Source of the DNA: Anarhynchus alexandrinus
Lineage: Eukaryota; Chordata; Aves; Charadriiformes; Charadriidae
Length of the DNA stretch: 64,000 nucleotides
Reading direction: 5' to 3'
Assembly: GCA_008711295.1 (NCBI GenBank)
Contig: VUYV01000003.1
Coordinates: 6,997,480 to 7,061,479, forward strand
The translations under genes were made by a program, and so were the position numbers. Below the pieces are notes generated by a model. That model made no database searches. It had not been told where the DNA came from and saw nothing but the letters and a program-made list of their open reading frames with translations. Shown piece by piece: positions 22,311 to 37,400 of the stretch. Positions within the stretch are counted from its first letter, which is position 1; every line of letters begins with the position of its first letter.

Positions 22311-25300
22311 TAAAAGTTTCAACAACTACTGCTTTTTAACTGCTTCATTAATGGCTTTTCATGACCTCCTTATAGGCTGTGATCTGTTCATGAAGAGACA
22401 ATGAGTTAGAGAAGATCAGGTTAGCAACGAAACGAGAAAAAGACAGAGGCCTAAATATTTTACTATTGTTGTGAAATTAAAAAACATAGCAAATGTTCAG
22501 TATCTGAATGTTCTCATAAGCTGGAAAAACCTGGAGTACAAGGGAGCCCTGGAGACAAGAAGCTCAGTCTTCCACTGTCTCAGGTGTTACGGGGACTGCT
22601 TACCTGTTTTTAAAAAGGGGGGAGAGAGACTTTTTAGTTCATACTTTTCTCCACGTTGCTGCTTTTACTCCTCTTACTTGCTAGCATTGCATAATGGAGT
22701 GGAAAATAAATGGAGTAACAGAGGTAGCTCTGTTTCATCAGGTGTGTTTTCCATAGAACTAAATTTGAATTCTAGGGCAAGAAAGTGCTTTCTTTCACTT
22801 TTTGTATTGTGTTCAGAAGTGTGTATACATCTGAGAAGCAAAATTTTAAAGTGAGTATGGGATTGTGAAACATAGCTTTGGTACAAATTGTATTGGTGAG
22901 CCTTTATGGATGTTAACAACCTGACCACACAAAAGTGTTTAGAATTTGAACTTTCAAAATTGAATGCATCAGAATTTTGAACTTGCAGATGGAAGTAGGT
23001 TAAAAGAAATTTTTGTCCATCCTATGAACTTATTTTTCTGAAATTTCAAATACCCTAACCTTATGGCCATATAAATCAAAATATTGAACTTCATTATGAT
23101 TTTATCTGCAATATAAGTTAAGAAAAAAGAAATTTCATTAAAATACATTTTTTGTTTAGAAGATTTTATTTAAATTACTGGTTTATACTTCAAGACACAA
23201 ATAACTTAAAAATTAAAACATTTTTAATATGGATAAGTCAAAACAATACCTTTTGAGTTTATTGAGCTATTTAGGCTTTAAAAAATAGTTTAGACAGAGG
23301 ATTAAACTGATTTTTTATTTCAGTGGTTTAATGGATTATTATTTTCTGACAGAAGACATTATTTCAGACAAACAGAGAATCCCAGTCTCCATTCAGGCTT
23401 TACAATGTTAGCAAATGTCCTTAGTTTATTTAAAAAAAAAAAAAAAACAACCAACAAACGGATGGAGGCTGTTCTTCTTAAGATTGTTGATAATACTTTT
23501 AATTGTTCATGTTAACAAAATAGCGTAGAATACCAGTTCTGAATCAATAATTCAGTGGATTATTACTGTAGATTTATGTCACAAACATCAAGCACAACAA
23601 ATGTTTCCTTGAAGAACACATATGAATGCATAAAATAGGAAATTACTAGAACCATCCTTTTTTACTGAAAAGAATAATAGTTCTGAGAACCTGAACCCAT
23701 TGTGCAACTGTATTTGGCTGCTGTCCATCTTTGATTGCTATCATGGACATCCTTTTTTTTGTGTAAGTAGTTAAGAATATTTACATACTTTAAAATTATT
23801 GCCATTACTTGAAATTAAATAGGTGCTATTGACTCCAGGGGCATCAGACTTTTACCCAAGTCTAAGGTCCCTAACATCTTTTATTCCATTTTCCAATACA
23901 TTCATTATTTTTTTTTCATAGAAGTTGAAGGATGAAATCAAGGTTAATCCCAACAAAGACATTTCAAATAGTCTCTTTAACACCTCAGCAGACTGTTCCA
24001 TTCTCCTTTACCCACTGTCTTTCTTACTAATTTCTAAGGGAATGATTACTTATTCAGCCCAAGATTCTCACTGTTGATAGCTAGCAGTGGCAATTGATCA
24101 ATACCAATATTCATGACGACTTTGATATTTTTATAGCTATGTTTTTAGTGCAAAGGTAAGATCAATCTATTGAATACAAAAACTAACCAACTATCAAATA
24201 GAAATTGGATTTTGGAAACTAACACCACATGAAAATTGTATCTTATGAATAATCTGTATTCCATCCAGTCATCTTAAAAGTCTAAAATCTAAATACATGA
24301 ATATGCATTAATGAACTCTATTTTCAAAGGTAAATTTAATTGATAGTCAGGTTCTGATGTCTAAATCACATTGTACATTTCTCATTCCTTGCATACCTGA
24401 TGACAAGGAACTCTAAAATATACCTCAGAGATTACAGGCAGAACTGCCCACTGTCTGAACTCGGAAAAAAAAATGGTATTAGTGAATTCCATTGAAATGG
24501 AACAGCAGAAATTAGAAGCACTTCATCATTAGTCCCGAAGTCTTAATTAAAAAGAAAAAAACCCATCCAGAACTTAGTATTCTAGGTGTATTCAGCAAAG
24601 CCTTGGTTAACTGCAGAAAAAGAAAGTTCATTTCCCTGTTCCACTAGAGAGGGATTCTTCCCCCCTCCCTGCAACAACTTCAGCTTCACATAATGATTTC
24701 CATCTACAGAGAGCAGTGTCTCTTGCTTATAAGATATAGCTCTGGGACACAGCAATTCGCTGACGCATTAGAATCAGTCTGCAAAATAACAGTTTCTAAA
24801 GGTGATTCTTGCAAGAATGGCATCTAATCATAATCAGTCACCACCTAGTGTCAATGAGTCATTGGATGTCACCCAGTATATGGAAGCAGTGAGTCTAAAA
24901 ATATCTGGTCTGAATGGCATCTCTGAATGATGATATCTACAGTCCATTGTTGCTCTTTGAACTCTCATTTCTCCATCTCCTATCAACCACTTTTCCCTTT
25001 TAACTAATTTCTTGATTTGAAAAAATGCAAATATAGAAACTATTTTTAATATAGAAATTAAAATATACTATTTCCTGATACTTTCATGATTAAATTAATA
25101 AAACATATTCAAGCACTTCTCTGGTTTCCAATTCCACAGAAGAAGCAGGAACACTTTTCGTCCTGACTAGGTATCTATACTTTTTTTTTTTCACGAATCT
25201 GGATTACTGGAAGCAGTAGTTGAAAAATCTGTTATAAATCATCTCAGCACTCCTGACAATCTGTGTTTTCAGTTCTTCAGTGTTCTGTAGTTATCAGTGC

Positions 25301-28300
25301 TGCTCAGGAATGCTCATAAGGTAAATGACCAGGTGCTACTGTGGTATTAAGACAGAAAAAACTTTGTTTCAGAAGGAAACAAAACCCAAACAAGGATATT
25401 CTTGGTATGTGTGTGATCACCACAAGTCAGTTTCTGGGTGCTTTTACTTACATTAAGGTAAAAATGATGCTGAAAGTTAAAAATCTTAAGAGTGCATTTT
25501 ATATTTACCTTTTTGCTTTGAGTTATTTGCTTGCACTTCCATGCTGATCTCAGGTGGTTTTATCATAAAAGGGAATTATTGTTTTCATAGACAGGTAAAT
25601 TCTGTGAGATCCATTACAGGATTTTGTTGTTGATATACTGTTTGTATAGAGAATATGGACATAGTACGTTATATTAAAATGTGATTTCTCTCCCTTTCCC
25701 CTGCATTTTTTTATCGAGAGGGGAACTGAATAGTTTATCTATCCTTCCCTTCTGGAATGATTTGTTGGCACTTCAGGATGAATTCTACACACAGCTCGTC
25801 AAAGAATCATTTTGGTTGGCTATGGTTCATCCATATAAATTGAACACTTCAAAGTTTTTTCTCACTTTGACCTGCATCTCAAAATTCCTGCATGAAACTG
25901 CATCATACAAAAAAGCAGAGTGATCAGAGTGAATAATCGGGGACCATACGAGGAACAGAAAGACTCAGAACTAATGTCTCATTGCTATTTGCTTATCTAT
26001 ACCTGCTAGCTCACATGTGGGCCCATTACTCCAGAAGAAGCACCTTTCTGCCAGTTTTAATGTAAGTTGCAGGCCTGAAAATCCCTCAGACAAAAACTGA
26101 AAATCAAATTGATGTTGTATATGTGCCACCTCCATCAGAATCTATGGATTAGAAATATACCTCCTATGAAGCAGACTTGTACCTGCAGGGATATGTGTGC
26201 ATATGTTTGCCATGGCTGTGGAGGGAGGAGCTGCCTGATGCGGTGATGCAGCTGTATAGAAATCTGTGAGTCTGCTTAATGTAACAGGCGACTTGATCCT
26301 ACATATATAAGAAGTAAAATAGTAAAAATAGTAAATACATTTTAATGGTCTTGTTGTATGGAAAATAGAGTACAGATTTTTTGAAGTTGTTTATATAGAA
26401 CTAGTGATACTTGAAATATGTGTTTTAAAAAAGTCCCTTGGAAATTGCCAGTTTGGCTAAAAATTTTGCAAGAACCAGTTTCATCTAAATTCTTCTGTAA
26501 AATCACTGGAATAACATCTGGTCAATAACACTCAGATTTATAAGGATAAAAACTAAAATACATTAGCTTGAAAAAGAATGTGTACAAAATGTTTTGTGTA
26601 ACATGAAAATTGGGCTTTCATTCCAATTCAACATGAAACTAAAACTTAAGACCTCATTATTTTTCATGGGATTTTCATTTTTTCAGTGTCTAGTTATTAT
26701 ACTTACTTGTAACTGGCTAAAATCTTATTTTTCTAAACATTAAATGAGAAGGATTACATGCAAAAGACAAAATTTGCTAAGACCTCCCAAACATAGCAAC
26801 TTATAAAAACTATGCTACTAAAATTATCAATGTACACATAAATGTCTTTTAAGACACCATTGAATTTTGTCCCTCAGCAGTACACACTGGTAACCTACTT
26901 GATGCTGGCTCAGTCCTGATGCAGAATTCATAGAATTAAGGAGAAAATATTCTTTGTCTACATACTCTAAGTTATAGGACTTCTGGTCTATGTTTCAGGG
27001 CTTAGTTTTAAATCAAACTCTTGATCTAATTATTTCAGCAAGGGTATTTTCTAAGCAGTGAATGACAGGCTTACACAGAGAAAAGTAACGTTCTCCAGTA
27101 AGTTTCACTTGAGCATTTTCGTAGCAGTTTATTCATTTTCATACAATGAAAAGCAGTTCCAGTATCAATGGGCTTGATCTGAAGCAATGCTTCTCTAAAG
27201 TTATTGTAATTTCACTGCAACTTATTGCTTCAAGTGACACACAGATTTGGTAGTATAGAATTTGGGATTCAATAATCTTCAGTGAAGAATTTGGGATTTT
27301 TATTGACACAGCTTCAATGAAACAGCTTTGAAAAATACCATGTTCAGTCACCTGTCAAAATTTTTCTGAGTCTTTGACTAATAAAAATCAGTGTAACTCT
27401 CTAGGAGTATGTTTTAAAAAGGGGGAAACTGCCATTCTCAGTTCTTGCTTTGAAATAAATTTTGTTTATTTGAACATATTAAGAAAATCCCTGGCATTAT
27501 CCAAAACACTTCTAAGCTATATTTGAACTAATCAATTTTAATTTTTAGGAAGAGTAATTTAAAGTGTTTTGACAAAACTTTTAGTTAGACCACCAGTTTG
27601 CCTGTCTATCTACTTAATCACTACTGTGTGTAATAATATACATAAAAATAATTGGCAAATAACCCGGGTCCTGGTGAAATGTGCAGACCTGTATTTTCTT
27701 CTGCTTGTAAGGAGCAGTTCTATCAGAGGCTAGGGCAAGGGACAGGAGGAAATGTCTTGCTTCATATGTTGCTCATCTTTTTCTATTTGTTTTTGCTTCT
27801 TACCTGATTTAAGGGAAGAAAGAACACGAGTGAGGCATATACAAGTGGGTGAGTGCTTTGAAGGTCTTTCCTGTGGTGTTGGAAAAGTCCATTGGAATCA
27901 TACACTTCTTTGGTGTTTTCTAAAATGGTCATGCTGGATTTGTTTAATAAGCTCTAGAAAGACAGTGCCTAGCTAGATCTCTTCCTGACCACTGAGATTT
28001 CTTTTCCAAGCTGTCAAGTTCTTCTTCCTAAGATTTATAATCTTTATTGTCCTAAAGGACTACAACTGCCTTATTGGTTCAAAGACTTCTATGTTATCTT
28101 TAATGTAGCCAGGGCTTGAGCCATTAATTGAAATCTCTTTAGGGCACTGCAAAAAATACAGATAGAAACATACAAAGATAGAAAAACAACAAAGTCACAA
28201 TGACATTCGCTTTGGGGCTGGAAACTTGGAGAAATCAAATAATTCAAATTATTTCATCTGAAATTTTAACTTTCCCTCCTGTGTGTATGGCAATTAATGT

Positions 28301-30770
28301 CTACCACTGTGGGTAAATCCTATTCACATGACTCTGTAGTTGTTCCCAAAATCAGTGGCATGATTGTGGTGTGCATGGGTAAAAGCTGATAACTCTCTGC
28401 AGTTTTCTCAGTGGGATCTTTAGCTAAAAAAGTATCTTTCTCAAATAAACTGTGTGCTTTTAGATGTTATTTTAAAATTTTAATTTTTTAATCTAAATAG
28501 ATTTGTTTTCCACAAGAGGGAACCAAAATCCTTATTTTCTTTTTTTTTAAAGATTGGAGTGTACTAATTATTTTTTTTTTACCCCTTAAAATATAACTAT
28601 TCACCTATAATATAGTATAATTGGAGTGCTTGGCTGAAGTTTACACAGTTCTGCCATGGATGAATTTGTCAATATTTTGAATTTTGTAGTTCTATCCAAC
28701 AGGAAACCTGTAGGTCAGGTTCTGTCAAGAATTGATCATAGAACAACTAGGTGAAAATAACCTGACTGTAAAGAAATCTATTGATGACCTTATAATTGTT
28801 TACAGAAGAAAACATAAAAAATCATTTGTAAAACTGCAAAAACACAGTAATGCGTCCTGTGCACTTCCTCTCCCTCTCTTCCTTTCTTTCTCCCACTTCC
28901 CTTCCTGTTTCCTTCATACAAAGTCAGGTAATTACTCGAGATAGTGAGTTTTCTGGCAAGGGAACACGTTTTTGTTCTGTGTTTGTATAGTGTCTTGTAC
29001 AATGACTAGCTCATGATGAGGACTGCCAAATACCAGTGAGATACAGCCAAGAAAGTAATTCCACCCTGAGTAGAAGTTATGAAGCCTGATTCCTTAAATA
29101 TTCATGTATTGTGGCTAGAGTCACTGTGTATAATATAGTGAACTTCTATTGAAATTTTCCTGTGGTTTGGACATTTATAACAGCTTTCTCCTATGTTGGT
29201 CTTTAATGTTTAAAAAGACTTGAGCTCATCTTTCTTCCCTTCAGTGAAGACTTAATAAAGTCTCTCTGCATACAGTTTCCTATTTTTATGATGCTTACCT
29301 GATTTTCACATTGCCGAGACCTCTGTTAGACATGATTAAAATTGACCAAAAAGTTCCAAAGATTTCAGAGAGAAACTGACAGAAAGAAGTATTATTTTCT
29401 TGGAAAACAAGGCTACAGACATAATATAATAATGATATAAAAATTATCCTGCTTCCCATGCTCGCAAAGCAGAGGGATAGAGTTTATTTTTCGCCTTGTC
29501 ACCAGGAAAATAAAACATCTTTAAGTAAGAAAGGACAATACGCATCTAGATCCCAGTTCACTGGATAGTAGCCAAGCCTGGAACATGAAGGGCAAATGAA
29601 GTAAACAATTTTGAAGCAAAGAAAGCTTTGATAACAGGATTTCCTATCATGGGCTTCTCTGGATCCTGCCCTGCCAAAAAGCAGATCCTTAAACCCATGG
29701 AGCTATAGCGTGACAGACATATTAGTTTCTCCCCATGGCTGGGCTTTGGTCAGCCCTGCCAATTCCATTTGACCTGAGTACCAGTTGCCCCGTGCAGGGA
29801 CTGTACAGAACTCCCTCTATACTCACTGTCTATTAGCATAAATTTCAGTTTGCCTGTCATAGCAATGCAGTGTTGGTCACCGAAATTTTTTAAGCCTTCT
29901 GTTTTCTCCTTGTTTCACAGGTGATGAACTCAGGCTTGAGGAGACTTAAACCAAGCTAATTTATTTCACAGGGAATAAGGTGTGTGAATACTTTTGAGAT
30001 GCTGGGTTTACATGTCTAATTTAAGCTAGTTCCTAGTAAACTAACCTCTCTATCATTAAGCTGGTTAAGTTTAAGTAATAGGGAAAATCGTGTTGACAAT
30101 TTACTCTGTCAGTTCACTCTGTTTAGAAAATAAACTGCCAAACCAAATCTAACACCTGCTTCTGCCTCCCTGGTTTCTCTCCTCTGCGCCCCTCTGCTAT
30201 TATCCCCTTTAGGCTGTACAGTCACTGAGGCTGTGTTTCTTCCCTCCTTTTGTACAATGTGTCATCTATAGTCTGTAATTGTTTATCTTACCATTACATA
30301 CTCCACCAGCTTTTACACAGTGAAATGGCTGTTCTGGGTATAAAAGGACCTGTAAAAAGAAGTGTAAAAGCTTGTGATGTATGACAGTAGAGAGAGTGAA
30401 AGGCATATGGATTTTATGGCTCTTAGTGCTTATGAAAGGATAGAAGGACAGCGTCTGACTCCTTTCTAGAAATTAATTGGAAGAATGGTTAAGAAACTAT
30501 TGTCTTAAGCATAGAATTTGGTCAACCTGGGGTAAAATTCAACACCCACTAATGTAACTGATGCTTTTTTGAAATGGCATGAATGAGGACGAAGGCAGAA
30601 CTTGGCCTGTGGCATCTAAGGATTCAATATTTCTGTGAAGATTCTTTATTTGTATGAAAGTTTTGATATGAAACCCTGTGTCAGGTTTTATTGACCACCA
30701 AAGTGCTGTAAATACTTCACAAACTGAGATTCTAATGAAAGCCAGTCACTACTAGTTTCAAGTCAAAATA
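22311..30770. other. Unique AT-rich DNA, no gene recognised
   Basis: About 8.5 kb with no recognisable transposon or RNA gene. It contains poly(A) at 23432-23446, poly(T) tracts near 25182 and 28542, and a TC-rich patch at 28861-28920. The 127-codon plus-strand frame at 22471-22854 overlaps a minus-strand frame; neither shows a domain. At 30308-30372 an 11-base inverted repeat (AGCTTTTACAC/GTGTAAAAGCT) flanks a TATAAAAGG word, judged coincidental. Confidence 0.45.
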
Positions 30771-30951
30771 GGAACAGGCTGCCCAGGGAAGCGGTGGAGT
30801 CACCATCCCTGGACGTATTTAAAAGACGGGTAGATATGCTGCCTAGGGACATGGTTTAGTGGTGGTTTTGGCAGTGTTGTGTTGATGGTTGGACTTGATG
30901 ATCTTAAAGGTCCCTTCCACCCTAGACAATTCTATGATTCTATGATTCTAT
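30771..30951 (+). mobile_element. CR1 LINE 3' end with ATTCTATG tail
   Basis: It begins GGAACAGGCTGCCCAGGGAAGC and GGTGGAGTCACCATCCCTGGA, the last coding part of CR1 ORF2 ('LF-QAAQGSGGVTIPG'-type codons). The 3' untranslated blocks GGGACATGGTTTAGTGGTGG, TTGGACTTGATGATCTTAAAGG and TCCCTTCCACCC follow. It ends in the direct repeat ATTCTATG (about 2.5 copies), the terminal microsatellite that CR1 uses for target priming. It is 5'-truncated to 181 bases and relatively well preserved. Confidence 0.96.
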
Positions 30952-31440
30952 TTGTGCGTGACCTCCAGGAAAACCAGAAGAAATATTGGAGCTGGCAGCA
31001 GGGCAGACCAGCCGGCTACTGCAGCTTCCTCAGGGCAGTGGCTGAGATGGCTGTCACAGGCCACTGTCCCACTGGAGGCCGCACCCATACACATCGTGTT
31101 TTTCTCCAGTGACCTGATCCCCTTCCACAGCCGTGTTACTGCCTCTTCCCCTCTGCTACCCCCTTCCTGGCCGAGGTGGGGCCTAGCCACCCCCTGCCTC
31201 TGTTCTCCAGCTGGCAGCTCTGCAGCCGTTATGGTGGGAACACCATTGGTCATTGGCGCTTCTGGGCTCCCACAGGTCTCTTGTTCGACAGCGGCATGGA
31301 GGGGACACAGCAGGGACCTTTGTTGCTCTCTGTGTGAGAATGCCCCACATGCCCAAACATAGCAGTACCTACGTTCTGGCTCAGCAAGAGGCCACGTGAG
31401 TCTTACCCAGTCATGCTGGCAGAGAAATTGCATTTTATCA
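30952..31440. other. GC-rich island of unknown nature
   Basis: Directly after the CR1 tail the composition changes to markedly GC-rich for about 490 bases, with scattered CpGs, in an AT-rich neighbourhood. Overlapping open frames exist on both strands (136 codons plus, 161 codons minus), which is expected when stop codons are rare. Neither gives a recognisable domain. It could be part of an unrecognised repeat or LTR, an old CpG-island remnant, or a pseudogene. No splice-site or promoter pattern settles it. Confidence 0.4.
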
Positions 31441-34400
31441 TTTCTCCTTAATGAAACAAGATTCCCTTTCCAAACTCATAGATATCTCAGGCGATCCACT
31501 CAGAGTCTTTTCTTACCACTCTCACTAAATCCACCGTCACATCGTTTATCAAGACTGGTAACAAAAAGCAAGCATATATCCACAGAAAATCTGTGGGGCA
31601 TTTAAAGGGGTTCCAGGAGGCAGTGAGGACAAGCATCACTTTTCCCTCCTGGCACCTTTGGTGTGGGAGCAGTGGCTGGATGTTTGCTCTTTTTGCAACG
31701 CAGCGCTGCGGCAAGGAAAAAAGTTGCAAAGTTGACAGTTTTATTGTTACTTTTTACATAAAGCATCTATCTGCCTTTTTTTGACTGACCTATATTTTGA
31801 TGATGGACCTGGAACTTTTCAATATTTTAAGATCATTTTAAACCTACTGATTAAAATGATGCATAAGTAAGATTTTAAAATAAATTTGCACTTTTTAAAA
31901 GTAATTGTTTATGTGAATATAAAAAAGACTAATATGAACTATGCTTTAGCAATTTTTGCTTTCTGGAGTCAAATTCAACTTCTTTCTTAGGAAGGATCTT
32001 GAATAATTAGGTTTGTGAATGTGTCATTGATGATACCAATCAAAGAAAATTATTTTCTGTGCCATCTTTTTCACATATTTATAGCCAGTGGTTTTTCTCT
32101 GTGGAGATTAATCACAAACACAGACTAAAATCATTACCACACTGGCTTCTTAGTCCTATGTAAATTCTCCACACTGATTCAAAATTAAGGATCCAATGTC
32201 TTTCTGTCATTCGTTCATCTGGTCTCTTTAAGAGAACAAAGGTCCATTCCAGGTAAAGTGAAGATCAAATCTGAACCATCTAACTACACTGTAAAGATAT
32301 TGTTATTTTGGAAAAGTTATCCAAATCATTCATGTTTTGCCAGATTTCAAACTGAAAAAACAGTGACTTGCACCAGTGAGGAAGTTATGTGTGTGTAGCA
32401 TTACATGAAAGATAAATGTATTTAAAACTGATACACCAAAGATACACCTATAATTCAAGAAATACATTATTAACACTATCTTATATGCATGTCAATGGGG
32501 GATAAGGCAAAGTATGAATTTTAATAATTTGCTAATTTAATGTATGATATAATAATTGAAGCATTTGCATAAAATTTAAGAGCGGGGGAGCAGTTCTCAG
32601 GAGGACTTTCAATAGGGTTTCACACCTTCAGAAAAACAATTCTCACTGGAGTAAATAGCTCAGTCTTTCAAGTCCTAATTTGGTTTCTGAATGATATACA
32701 GATCCAGCACAGGGCTGAAGAAAAAAACCTAGGTTTTGTGCTTGATTCTCTATCTGAAATGAATATGAAAGAGTAAATAGGAAGCAAGCAATTAAGAAGC
32801 CACATCCTTTCAGAATTATTCCTGCACAGGGTTTGGGGTTTAGTTTTTTTTGTTGGCTGTTGTTTTTCGTTTTTTTTCTAAGGCGAGCTGCGGGAGACTT
32901 GTTCAGATTTATTGTTTAAATAGGAAGAAAATGCCTGCACTATTTGTTTTATTAAGAACCTCAGTAGAAGAAAAATCTCTTGTTTCCTCTAGGGGTTTCC
33001 AGTTAAGATTGCACTATACAGAGAACATACACTACTATTCCAACTTCCCATAGGTGAGGGAAGAGATTCCCCAGGGACTTTAAGCCTCCTGTAGTTTCTG
33101 TTGTGAGCGTCTGAATAACACTGCAAATACAATTTGTGCCTCTGACTGTTTTCTTGCTCAGTGTAATTTTTTTTTACAGAAGGGAACATATTCATATTTA
33201 TATATTGCGAGAACCTACAACAAAGAGTTGGAGTTTATAATTCTCATAAAAACACAGTTTCACAGAATGTAATGAAACTGTGTACAAGAAGGTGCAAAAT
33301 GCTATGATTTTGAATTGATATCCCTCTGCATCAATTTGAAGGTAGTGTAAATTTGACAATAATTATTGTCCGGATGTAAAGCAAGGGAGTGATAGGCCTG
33401 CAGTGTTCTTACATAGCTCTTTGAGCAGTGAACAACCTTTCTGTCTTTTTGTGATTTGTATTTCTATGAACTTGGACTAAGTTAGAAGGTAATTTTATAG
33501 TTATAACATATAGTTAGAGCAAATATATACCCTTCAGTAAAAACATATTTTTCTTGCCTCCCTGAACTTTGTAAATCTTGGCCAGTTTACGGTAAATACA
33601 AGTTCTGATTCCAGACCTTGACTTCCTCAGGGAAATGAAGTATTATGAAAATTTACATATTTTAACATTCTTTTGTTCCATTTTGTCTGTTCACTTTGGT
33701 GATTTGTAATATCAACCATGAACCACTGCATAAGTATAATTCACTTTCATAAACTTGCACTTACTTCTCTAGCATTGCTTTCAGAATTTTCCTTCCTGTT
33801 GTTCCTAAATCATCTCGTTAGAGTTTACCACTATGTCAGCCTTCATTTCATTGAGGTGATAAGGCAAAATTACCTTCTGTGCAGCTAAGCCCAGAAAAGA
33901 GAAAGACAATCTTTGCCTGGGCATTTCTTTTTCTCACCTTTAGCAAGTTAGTACCTGAATTATATAAATGATAAGTATTTATTTTGAATCACTGGATAGT
34001 CCAGTAATAAATTAATTCTGTTTTCTAATGTTTTTTTTAAATAATTGATAAAATTTATTGTTGCTTGTTTTCCTTGCAATCAGAAAAGGCAGCAACAGGA
34101 TCAGTGAAATGGCATTCCTTGTCTGCTAGTAATGCCTATTTCATTCATAGCTAATTTCCTAAGAAGATCTTAAAACAACTTACAACGGACATAGTAGCAT
34201 TTTCATAGTTTTATAGAGAAAGAAGCCCAAAATAGTAAAATGACTGCACGGGTTCCCCATATAATCAATATTTCTTGGTAGGTCTCCTCAGGTTCAGTTA
34301 GGTGCTTTGTCTATTTCTAAAAAGAAATCAGGAAGTTGCGGATGTTTATATATATAATTGCTTGGAGTTTTGAAAAGCTGAAGCCCTAATGGTATTGTTA

Positions 34401-37400
34401 AACTGTTTTTATTGCTGCATTGCTTAAAACCAGGTGTTCTATGTGAGATTTTAAAATCATGCTTATTTTAGCTCTGTAAAGAAAGAGGTAAAGACTGATG
34501 TTAGGCAGAAATAAAGACATCCTTTAAAAAAAATTGTTAAAGCAAATATTTTATTACAAATGTAAATAAATATGTAATTGTAATAATGTTTAACTTTAGA
34601 GAGTGGAAGGCCTTTTCTATCATGCCAGATAAGTTATGTGTAGGCAAGATTTCTTTTAGTAGCTAATAAATGCTTTTGTAATTTGTTTTGGTAATCACTG
34701 AATTTGAAATAAAAGATGTTATCACTACCAGACAAAAATAAATCAAGCTTTGTTTACTTTAAGAGATACCATTATTTCAAAGAGATCAGACTCTCAAGTG
34801 CACTTAAGTCATGGTCCACTTCAGCTCTTCGGTAGTACTGTAAAAGGAGTGTTTATGTGACAACTGACCCTCTTCTGATGCTTCTGCTTCTTGTTTTGGA
34901 AGAAGAAAGCTGAGCTTTGAATATAAATAATGTGTGAAACCCTCTTTAACTGCGCAGTAAATTCAGGTGCTTCTCATTCTAAGCATAAGCCCACAAAATG
35001 TTGAGTGGTCTTGGAGATGCTGGGAAAAAAAGAAAGCTTTGCATACTGATTACATAGGCAATGCAATTTTTTTTTTAATCTCCATCTTTAATTTAAACAA
35101 TTCCTTGTAAATATTTTATACAACTGCCTCCCAAAGCTTTGAGTTTTCTATTAAATATTCTAAGGGATTATTTTCCTGACAGGCTAACTGTATTTTCCCT
35201 CATGCTTTTAGAAGTATGGTGATGATTTTGTTGTTGGTTAACTTTTAATTTAAGTAGTGTATGAAATCAGAGCTGAACTCAAATGATCTAGGATAGAGTT
35301 ATAGAAGGCCTGTGAAGGTCTGATTAGCACCCATGGGGCTCCAGTGAGGTTTATTTTCTCCAAATTTGCTTTAGCAGGGGTACAAACAAGAAAAAAACCA
35401 CAACAGGGTTTGAGTTTCCCCTCACCAAAGCAATGGAAACAAGTCACATTTTACAAGAAAACATACAGAGTCAACTTCAGAGAATTTGTGTGTACATAAT
35501 GTGTATTCCGCACGTACTAAGGGATGCAATGTGAACAGTTTGCTTTGCTGATTTTGTGTGTCTCTGCACGTTTTCACCAACTTTTATTCTTTGTTCTTCC
35601 TCTGTACAAACCCCAAACCTTTATCTGGTGTTAGAGGCACTTGTTCAGCTTACTAAAAGCTGCACTTAAGCTGATTTGGGCAGTGAGCTAATTAGCAGTC
35701 AGCAGGTTTGGTCACTTGAGTGCTGACAGTCTTTCAGTGCCTTTTCAAAAGGACGTGCAGGGTGGTGGACAATTTCTTCTTTCTTTGATGGATGCAGCTA
35801 AGAATCCTAAAATAATATCCTATAGAAATAGAAGATGTGCCTGCAGGCCTATATGGATAAGAATATGTAAAGTAAGGAGACAATAGACTGGGACCTGACT
35901 CACACTACCATGAATGCTTAGACTTGAACATTGTTTTTATGGATCAGTTGAGCAGAATCTAAGCATCACTTATTTGGAAACTGCCTTCTGGAAAAGTTAC
36001 CTTTTCTAGAAATTAGTTGGTGTTTTTCAGTGATTGATGAACACTTTGCTAGCCTGCAGAGAACTTCTAGAAATTTTCCTTTCTGTAATTACATAAAAAA
36101 CTTCAATAGCTTGTAATTGGTTACTCAGTCGCATGTAATTTGGGATCCACCTTGTTTCCTGGTTTGGATATCTCAGTTTAACATGGGTAGGAAGCACGAA
36201 AATCAGTACTTACAGGGCTTTGCAGAAATATCTAAAATACGAAAAGAGAGACAGGAAATTTAGATGATATCAGGACATTTTGAAACTGTTTGTTCAGCAA
36301 AGTTTATCTATAAAGGTATATATTTGTGTTGCCTCCAGATGCATTGATTTTGACCATACAAATAGATTTGGCTGTTTTGTAAAACCTAGTGTACAGTTTG
36401 ACACACTTTGTTGTTTTAGTTCCAGAGCTCTGTATGAATATAATTACAGAAAGCTTCTGTATATTCATCTACAGGGTTTCCAGCATCTGTGTCGTCCTCC
36501 ATGGGGCTTCCAGTAACACATCTGCAAAATGTATAGATTAAAATTCATTGTCTTCCATTCTGTTTTATGCTTTCATTGACCTGCTACTCCACCACAAAAG
36601 GCATTCTCAATGCTGGTGATATTTGCCGAGTCAATCACATTTACTCAACGATCAGATCATGTTGAATATATTTAGTGCCAGGGATTTTAAGAAAAAAACT
36701 TTTATTACTGCACAGACTCCTATTTCTTATGCAACCACATTTCAAACACCTGCCAACAAATGGATTATGAAATTATTTTTTATTTATTTCTCATGTTTTC
36801 TCTTCACAAAGGACTTTTTTTTTTTTTCCTGGCATTTAATCCACAGGGAGATGTTTTTAAATGACTGTGTCAGTTCTTTCCACTGCAAATAATAGGGTGA
36901 CTGATCATACCTCCAAGTGTTTGTCAGCCTTCTATTATTACTGCACTTAAATGCAGCCACTAGAAAAATGTTGTGGAAGAAATAAATAGAATTGAACAGA
37001 AAACAACTGAATTAACTTTTTGATTTATGCTCTGTAATGTTTATACTCTCTCTCTAAAAAAAATTATCCATCTAGATTTGCTAAATGATCAGACTTATTT
37101 CTTTAGTTTGATTTTTTCAGGAATGAATCTTGTGAATGTCCTAGATTATGACAAAGCCTGTTTCTTTTTATTTCTTAAAACATACTTTGTGTGCAGAGGC
37201 TGCACCACAGTTTCCAAGTCAAGCAACTTTAAATCTAGATAGCTCCCAGGGTTTTTGTTTTGCTTTTTGTGGTTTGGGTTTGGTGGTTGTTTTTTTCTCC
37301 CAAACTTTTTTTTGAGGTGTAGCTGAAATAATTCTCGCTCTGCTAAAAAGGACAAAAAAGTGACAGCCCTTCAGAAGTTGTGAGCTGTCTTGCCCCGCAT

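Noticed and set aside
22471..22854. 127-codon plus-strand frame
   Set aside because: No recognisable domain and an overlapping open frame on the opposite strand; chance length.
30308..30372. 11-base inverted repeat flanking a TATAAAAGG word
   Set aside because: About one such inverted repeat is expected by chance in a window this size; no transcribed feature follows.
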